This document shows, in pieces, positions 16,731 through 20,522 of a stretch of DNA of 20,522 nucleotides. The translations under genes were made by a program, and so were the position numbers. Numbering within the stretch: the first letter of the stretch is position 1; each line of letters opens with the position of its first letter. Source of the stretch: a virus; the IMG/VR virus record IMGVR_UViG_3300020054_000705, positions 1 to 20,522 of that record. One strand, written 5' to 3'. Under the pieces are notes generated by a model. That model was not told the origin of the DNA. It worked only from the letters and a program-made list of their open reading frames with translations, and did no database searches.

Positions 16731-17442
16731 GGCTGTTCCCTCCTCTCCCGTAGGTCTTGGTCACGCGAACAGGCTCCTCAGAGGTCAATACCTCAAGGAG
16801 TCGCTGGCGCAACTTCGGACCGAGGCCTCTCACCTGTTTAAGGCTCTCGGGATAGAGCATTTCTTCAATGGAGCCGCACCGCTCCAGTGTTTTCTGAACC
16901 AGTTCCGGCCCAAAGCCGGGGACGGCGAGCAGCATGTCTGCGCGCACGTCATTGGTGCTGGTGCGGGTCACAGCCCTTGCACCGTGGGTGCTGGCTGGCT
17001 TCTGCATTTTGCTGTGCAGTTTAGCGATGAACATGGCTGCCTCGGAGTAGTCCTTGGCACGGTAGATGTGGCAGTCAAAGTCCGCTGTGATTCGGGCAAA
17101 AATGCCCAGAATCATGTCCTGCGTCTTGGCGTAGGTCACGGGGCGACCCTGTTTCTTGGACAGGGCCACGTGCTTAGCGATGTCGCCGTGCACGACGAGG
17201 ATGACGCGCTCGCAGTTGGCGTCGAGGTTCTCGATTTGGCGCATGAGGTGGCCGCTGAAGGTCGATTGGATGAGGTCAGACAGGCTCTTGCACTCGATGT
17301 GCGCATTACCTGCCTTGTAGTCGCCCATGCCCTGAAGGTGCTCTTTGACGACATCGAAGCCCTCTCGTGCTGCGGCACGCACCACGGCATCGTGGAGAGG
17401 GCCACGCTCGTTAGAGTCGATGACCAGAGGACCTCGCTTCAT
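16702..17442 (-). CDS. ERCC4 (XPF/Hef/Mus81-type) structure-specific nuclease with HhH2
   Basis: 246 residues, the compact nuclease-plus-HhH2 form. N-terminal motifs: VIDSNER (D9, E12), GD (40-41) and IECK-x3-D (E50, K52, D56). The canonical signature is GD-x(n)-ERK-x3-D; here Arg is Cys (C51), while the metal- and catalysis-associated D/E/K/D remain. The C-terminus holds two helix-hairpin-helix motifs, VPGFGPELV (~174-182) and VRGLGPKLR (~204-212), that bind branched DNA. Family members cut flaps, forks and junctions, usually as dimers. A role in resolving viral replication or recombination intermediates, or stalled forks, is likely. The ATG at 17442 has GGAGGGG 9 nt upstream and overlaps the preceding stop as ATGA. 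No C-terminal PCNA-binding box is evident. Confidence 0.88.
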   Translation of the reverse strand: MKRGPLVIDSNERGPLHDAVVRAAAREGFDVVKEHLQGMGDYKAGNAHIECKSLSDLIQSTFSGHLMRQIENLDANCERVILVVHGDIAKHVALSKKQGRPVTYAKTQDMILGIFARITADFDCHIYRAKDYSEAAMFIAKLHSKMQKPASTHGARAVTRTSTNDVRADMLLAVPGFGPELVQKTLERCGSIEEMLYPESLKQVRGLGPKLRQRLLEVLTSEEPVRVTKTYGRGGNSRDGTSSSEL

Positions 17443-17717
17443 CCGACCAGACCCCTCCTTCTTTTGATGTGCTCATATCGCTCAGAGAACTTCTTGCAGC
17501 GGGCGCAGAGCCGTTCATCCGGCTTCTTATCCACAAGTTCCCAATCACGTCCACCGAAAATGACCATGCCGCAGATGGAAGCATCGTTCTCTTTCACAGT
17601 GCCATCCATACGCTTGAGAATCATGTGAACGGGTTTGGTCGAATTTGTGATGCCCGACCTCCCTCCCGAGCCTTTGCGCTTGCCGCACCAAGACAGGTAG
17701 GCGTATCGTTCATTCAT
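17439..17717 (-). CDS. Small zinc-finger protein
   Basis: 92 residues from the ATG at 17717, which has GAGGTGGT 5 nt upstream and overlaps the primase stop by 8 nt. The pattern H31 ... C49-G ... C71-x2-C74 resembles a zinc-finger type common among small phage proteins (His, then a Cys-Gly, then a final CxxC). An extra Cys (C11) near the N-terminus could be a further ligand. The C-terminus is basic (SERYEHIKRRRGLVG), compatible with DNA or RNA binding. It sits between primase and ERCC4 nuclease with overlaps on both sides, so it is co-translated with replication enzymes. No enzymatic motif. Family not named with confidence. Confidence 0.68.
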   Translation of the reverse strand: MNERYAYLSWCGKRKGSGGRSGITNSTKPVHMILKRMDGTVKENDASICGMVIFGGRDWELVDKKPDERLCARCKKFSERYEHIKRRRGLVG

Positions 17718-18825
17718 CAGCGACCACCTCTTCGTCAATCGCACCAGTCTTATCCCAATACCTGCACTTTCCGAGGCACATACCCTTCTTGTGAAGCATC
17801 GAGCACGTTTGAGGGTATTCCGTGCCCACGATGGTGCCGACTTGGTAGCGGGTCGTGGCCTCATCAAAATCTGCCCAGTCGAGCCCGCTGATGAATTGCA
17901 CGATGGTTTCGCCGTGCTCTGCTAATTTTGAGCGGTCGATTCGCTCGACCGGCACGAAATTACGCAGCCGCTTAGAAAGGTATTTGACCAATTGAACACG
18001 GGCGTCGTGGCTTGGGTTGCTGCCCACCCGACAGGCCGCCGAGTTTAGGCAAGGGAGGATGATGACCCCGTCCATGGACGCTGTTGGCAGGTCGATGGGC
18101 TTTGAGTTGGGGTCGAAGACGCGGGAGCGCTGCTTGGTGCGCACGACGTCCAGAGACACCCCCTTGGTCCCGTAAGCGAACATGCCCGATTTGGACTCCA
18201 GTGCCTCGACCATGATATGGTCAAGCCCTGCCTCCAAGTCGGAGGTTTTCAGCGGTATGGACCAGAGGCCGCGCTTGGAGTTGTACGAGTTCGGGAGGCG
18301 AATCATGCCGCTCGTGTCGAACGGCACTGCGGGGTCCGAGCAGAACAGGTTCATCTCGTGAATCCACTCGCTGATGAGGGACATGCCTGCCTCCTTGACG
18401 TCGGACAGGTGGTTGCCGTCGGCGGGCATGTAGGGCTTGTCCAACATGACCCAGACGTGGAAGCCGCCACCGCTGTACCAGACGGCATGTGCGATGTCCT
18501 CCTTGAGCAAGTGCTTGTGCAGGGTGAGGGTCTGACGCAGGGCCTTCTCAGGGTTGACGTCTGGCCTGTCGCGCTGCCTGAAGTCCTTGGGGTCAAAGTC
18601 CATCACGAAGTGACGGACGATGGGCGTGGTCAGGTCGACGCGCCTGTTGTGTGGCTGCTGCAGGGCTCGGTAGCCGTAGACGGTCATGTAGGCGTTGGAC
18701 ACTCCGTCCTTGCCCGACCAGTAGCGCTCCAACTCCTCATCTGTACGAACCAGTTTTCGGAAGCCCCTGCCCTTCTCATTCCCAAGTTCCATTACTTCAC
18801 GTGGGAAATCGAAGACCAGTCGCAC
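17710..18825 (-). CDS. Archaeo-eukaryotic primase (AEP) with Cys-rich C-terminal domain
   Basis: 371 residues. Catalytic core: motif I VMDFDPKD (D76, D78), motif II YSGGGFHVWV (S118-H123) and motif III-like RLPNSYNSKRGLW (R176 to K184), which bind metal and nucleotide in PriS-type primases. A second region after ~250 has LPCLNSAAC (C259, C265), SHDAR (272-276), then TCSMLHKKGMCLGKC (C341, C350, C354). Several Cys around an H-x-x-R helix recall the Fe-S/zinc domain of the primase large subunit or PriCT-type tails, suggesting a single-chain primase combining both functions (inference). The GTG at 18825 starts 2 nt after the upstream gene ends, with weak SD; an ATG at codon 12 is the alternative. 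It should make primers at viral forks with the nearby AAA+ ATPase; PrimPol activity is possible. Confidence 0.88.
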   Translation of the reverse strand: MRLVFDFPREVMELGNEKGRGFRKLVRTDEELERYWSGKDGVSNAYMTVYGYRALQQPHNRRVDLTTPIVRHFVMDFDPKDFRQRDRPDVNPEKALRQTLTLHKHLLKEDIAHAVWYSGGGFHVWVMLDKPYMPADGNHLSDVKEAGMSLISEWIHEMNLFCSDPAVPFDTSGMIRLPNSYNSKRGLWSIPLKTSDLEAGLDHIMVEALESKSGMFAYGTKGVSLDVVRTKQRSRVFDPNSKPIDLPTASMDGVIILPCLNSAACRVGSNPSHDARVQLVKYLSKRLRNFVPVERIDRSKLAEHGETIVQFISGLDWADFDEATTRYQVGTIVGTEYPQTCSMLHKKGMCLGKCRYWDKTGAIDEEVVADE

Positions 18826-18826
18826 C

Positions 18827-19099
18827 TCACTCGCCCGCCTTCATAATGCGTCCGAGGACGTCGACCAGTTCCTCGTTGTCCGTGAGGAGGTTGACGTTGA
18901 GCGTCAGGTGCATCGGACCAAGAGGACCGCTCTCGGTTTCAGGGTCGAACTCCCAGAGGGACGTCTGAATCGCCACGGTGTATTCCACCTCACCCAGATG
19001 TGAGAAGTTCACCTCGACCGGGCGACCGACGGCTGCAGGAAGCAGCCGCTCGATGACCATGGTGAGTGTTCGGATGTCGTGCTTCGTCGGGATGTGCAT
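18827..19099 (-). CDS. Hypothetical 90-residue protein in replication block
   Basis: 90 residues, ATG at 19099 directly abutting the nuclease stop (TGAATG), with AGGAGGA 7 nt upstream. The N-terminus is helical (DIRTLTMVIERLLPAA), then alternating strands (VEVNFSHL, EYTVAIQTSLWEF, MHLTLNVNLL) and a final helix (NEELVDVLGRIMKAG). It is moderately acidic and has no Cys. This alpha-beta-alpha order suggests a small single-domain binding protein. I recognise no family. Being packed between Cas4-like nuclease and primase, it may be a partner of one of them (inference). The SD and spacing make translation likely. Confidence 0.65.
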   Translation of the reverse strand: MHIPTKHDIRTLTMVIERLLPAAVGRPVEVNFSHLGEVEYTVAIQTSLWEFDPETESGPLGPMHLTLNVNLLTDNEELVDVLGRIMKAGE

Positions 19100-20107
19100 T
19101 CACTCTTCCTCCTGCATCTTGGCGATGTATTCCTTTGGGTCGTCGCTGCCCTCCCACGAAGGACAAATCGACTTAAAGTCGCACCAAGCACATTTACCTT
19201 GGCTCGGCTTAGGGGGGAAGTCTCCAGTCAGGTACGCCGTGATGAGGGCGTCCTTGAGGCGATTCACCTTCTTCTGGTAGTCGCTCCACCTTCGTCCGGT
19301 AGCCTCCTCATAGAAAATGCGATTGATGCTGCGCTGCTCGTACCCGAACTTGTTGTAGGCATCGAGCCCTTCCACCTCACCGGAAGGGTAGACCCAACCC
19401 CAGTGCGTGACGTTCTGGTACTCGTGGTCAGCCATCTGGAGCAAGTGCTTGTAGAACGCCATTTCAGTTCGCATGGATTGCACCTTGAATGACTGGTCTT
19501 CCCACGTCACGGTTCCAGTTTTGTCCATCTTGGCCGTCTGCAACCACTTACCTGTCTTCAGTTCCATCAGGGCCACGCCGTTTTCAGTGGCGAACCCACG
19601 GTCAATGCTCCCAGCCCAATGGATGGGGATGGTCAGCACCTCGCCGTTGAACTCAAACTCTTCCTCGGTGAAGGCGTGAATCTCGGTCTCATTGATGATG
19701 GGCAGGTAGTCGTCCTTCCCACCTGCGAGCAGTCGCTCCAAGTCCCACTTCAACCGTGTCTCAATGGACTTCTCCTCGCCCAACTCGTAGGTTTCTTCGG
19801 GCAGGATGCTCAGCGCCAGTGCCAGCGCCTCGTCGCGTTTGTCCCGCTGCATGAGGGTGAGCAGGTCATCGAGGTAAGGGTACACGTTGTCGTAGTAGTA
19901 CTCGACCGCGTTGTGCACGTTGGTCCCCTTCCGCATCGCGTCGGTCTCAGGAGTCGGCAGGCCATGCACGCGCTTATACTCGTACTGCTTGGGGCAGAAG
20001 TCGAAGTCGCTCGTCAGGCTCGACTTGGTCATGCGTAGGTGCTTCTGGTGACCCGGCTCCCACTTGTACGTCGATTTCGAGTATGCTGCCCAGTCCCTGT
20101 CGCTCAT
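19100..20107 (-). CDS. PD-(D/E)XK nuclease, Cas4/RecB-like with Cys cluster
   Basis: 335 residues. Motifs in order: SSLTSDFDFCPKQYEYKRV with C38; RKGTNVHNAVEYYY (H65); GSID (D169); MELKTGK (E182-x-K184), the catalytic D...ExK; RTEMAFYKHLL, in place of the QxxxY helix; and CAWCDFKSIC (C306, C309, C315). One early and three late Cys match the Fe-S arrangement of Cas4 and AddB-type nucleases, which process DNA ends, usually as exonucleases. No cas gene is nearby and the neighbours are replication genes, so end resection or viral recombination is more likely than CRISPR adaptation. The ATG at 20107 has GGAGGA 6 nt upstream and overlaps the previous TGA as ATGA. The C-terminus ends in an acidic helix. 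Confidence 0.88.
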   Translation of the reverse strand: MSDRDWAAYSKSTYKWEPGHQKHLRMTKSSLTSDFDFCPKQYEYKRVHGLPTPETDAMRKGTNVHNAVEYYYDNVYPYLDDLLTLMQRDKRDEALALALSILPEETYELGEEKSIETRLKWDLERLLAGGKDDYLPIINETEIHAFTEEEFEFNGEVLTIPIHWAGSIDRGFATENGVALMELKTGKWLQTAKMDKTGTVTWEDQSFKVQSMRTEMAFYKHLLQMADHEYQNVTHWGWVYPSGEVEGLDAYNKFGYEQRSINRIFYEEATGRRWSDYQKKVNRLKDALITAYLTGDFPPKPSQGKCAWCDFKSICPSWEGSDDPKEYIAKMQEEE

Positions 20108-20283
20108 TCGTATTCCTCCAGTTTTGATTGACGTCCGCCGACGATGTCGGCGAACTCGGAAAGCGTGGTCTGGCGCGACCCTTTTTCATCATAACGACCG
20201 CAAGTCGGGCAGGCGTCGAATCGGGACAGCGGAGCCGTAGGCTCGGTGTCCATCACCCGCTTCCAGAAAGCCCACTTGCTCAA
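20104..20283 (-). CDS. 59-residue CxxC mini-protein
   Basis: 59 residues from a TTG at 20283 overlapping the upstream stop as TTGA, with GGAGGA 6 nt before it, the same arrangement as the tail-fibre start. An ATG at codon 11 would give a 49-residue version. A single CPTCGRY knuckle (C25, C28) is followed by a polar helical tail (TTLSEFADIVGG, then QSKLEEYE). With only one CxxC, metal binding would need a dimer or partner. The last TGA overlaps the ATG of the Cas4-like nuclease. The frame fills exactly the space between two secure genes and uses this genome's start/stop geometry, which is the main support. No family recognised. Confidence 0.55.
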   Translation of the reverse strand: MSKWAFWKRVMDTEPTAPLSRFDACPTCGRYDEKGSRQTTLSEFADIVGGRQSKLEEYE

Positions 20284-20477
20284 GCGTCTTCCTCCTTCTC
20301 AAGGTCGCGGATGAGCCTCTCAAGGTAGACTGCGAGGTCCATGGCCTCCTCCTGAGCGTGGCGCAGCCACTCGATGTGGGTGAGGTCCTTGCGCTCCATC
20401 GTCTTACCGTACTTGTGCCAGCCGAGGTCAGCGCGCTGTCGAATCTTGCGGACGACCTCTTCTTCGATTTTGCTCAT
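20280..20477 (-). CDS. MazG-like (all-alpha NTP pyrophosphohydrolase) small protein
   Basis: 65 residues, all helical. The segment HKYGKTMERKDLTHIEWLRH followed by AQEEAMDLAVYLERL matches small phage proteins of the MazG-like/all-alpha NTP-PPase group: an early YGKT, then a helix with EE-x2-D that would bind Mg and a nucleotide triphosphate. Such enzymes hydrolyse (d)NTPs to monophosphate and pyrophosphate, shaping the nucleotide pool or removing damaged nucleotides. At 65 residues it is near the minimum for the fold and would act as an oligomer. The ATG at 20477 has a near-perfect SD (GAGGTGAT) 3 nt upstream. It overlaps the previous gene as ATGA. The substrate cannot be inferred. Confidence 0.6.
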   Translation of the reverse strand: MSKIEEEVVRKIRQRADLGWHKYGKTMERKDLTHIEWLRHAQEEAMDLAVYLERLIRDLEKEEDA

Positions 20478-20522
20478 TCAATCACCTCAAAGTAGTTCTT
20501 GGGTCGGGCAGCGCCAGAAGCG
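20474..20522 (-). CDS. 3' end of an upstream gene (partial)
   Basis: Fifteen codons (ending RPKNYFEVIE) and a TGA that overlaps the next ATG as ATGA. The frame is open to the right window edge. Too short to identify; supported by the overlap geometry seen at most junctions of this block. Confidence 0.45.
   Translation of the reverse strand, partial: ASGAARPKNYFEVIE
20481..20488 (-). promoter_or_regulatory. GAGGTGAT Shine-Dalgarno
   Basis: Eight bases complementary to the archaeal 16S rRNA 3' end, 3 nt before the ATG of the MazG-like gene and inside the last codons of the preceding gene. Confidence 0.65.

Noticed and set aside
19100-20107. CRISPR-Cas locus suggested by the Cas4-like gene
   Set aside because: No repeat-spacer array and no other cas gene in the window; such nucleases are common in viral replication modules.
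20280-20477. MazZ-type enzyme marking a 2-aminoadenine (Z) genome
   Set aside because: The protein is only generically MazG-like, and no purZ or DpoZ is visible in the window.
1-20522. tRNA genes, rRNA, insertion sequences, att sites
   Set aside because: Almost every base is in a supported coding frame and the one gap is 68 nt with no cloverleaf, inverted repeats or transposase frame.

Overview
The window looks like part of the genome of a tailed double-stranded DNA virus (or integrated provirus) of an archaeon. Archaeal host evidence: a group II chaperonin (thermosome) subunit, an archaeo-eukaryotic-type primase, an XPF/Hef-like ERCC4 nuclease and start sites preceded by GGTGAT/GGAGG Shine-Dalgarno sequences. 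Viral evidence: a long structural block with a phage-type tail fibre, gene-to-gene overlaps almost everywhere, and a replication cassette rich in very small genes. Sampled rows have about 58-67% G+C. From memory, this gene set resembles viruses of uncultured marine Euryarchaeota (Poseidoniales / Marine Group II, the 'magrovirus' type). That assignment is an inference; no polymerase, terminase or capsid gene lies in the window to test it.

Layout. Bases 1-12989, plus strand: the virion/tail block. It has a giant protein of at least 2589 residues cut by the window edge, a 551-residue protein with a weakly hub-like middle, a 118-residue small structural protein, a 926-residue tail fibre with bacteriophage-type repeats, a 55-residue protein and an 84-residue zinc-ribbon protein. 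Bases 12990-13057: the only real gap (68 nt), where the two gene blocks converge; it may hold a 16-codon mini-gene. Bases 13058-20522, minus strand: the nucleic-acid metabolism block, in transcription order from the right edge: end of an unknown gene, MazG-like pyrophosphohydrolase, CxxC mini-protein, Cas4/RecB-like PD-(D/E)XK nuclease, 90-residue unknown, AEP primase with a Cys-rich C-terminus, zinc-finger protein, ERCC4-HhH2 nuclease, AAA+ ATPase, Cys-rich 56-residue protein, DEDDy 3'-5' exonuclease, thermosome.

How it works together (inference). The minus-strand block would prime, unwind, resect and process viral DNA and clean the nucleotide pool, ending with a chaperonin that may fold the large virion proteins encoded in the facing block. 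Both blocks read as polycistronic units: starts and stops overlap (ATGA, GTGA, TTGA, TGATG), all 18 supported stop codons are TGA, and no promoter-sized gap exists inside either block, so transcription must start outside the window. No tRNA, rRNA, CRISPR array, insertion sequence or att site was seen.
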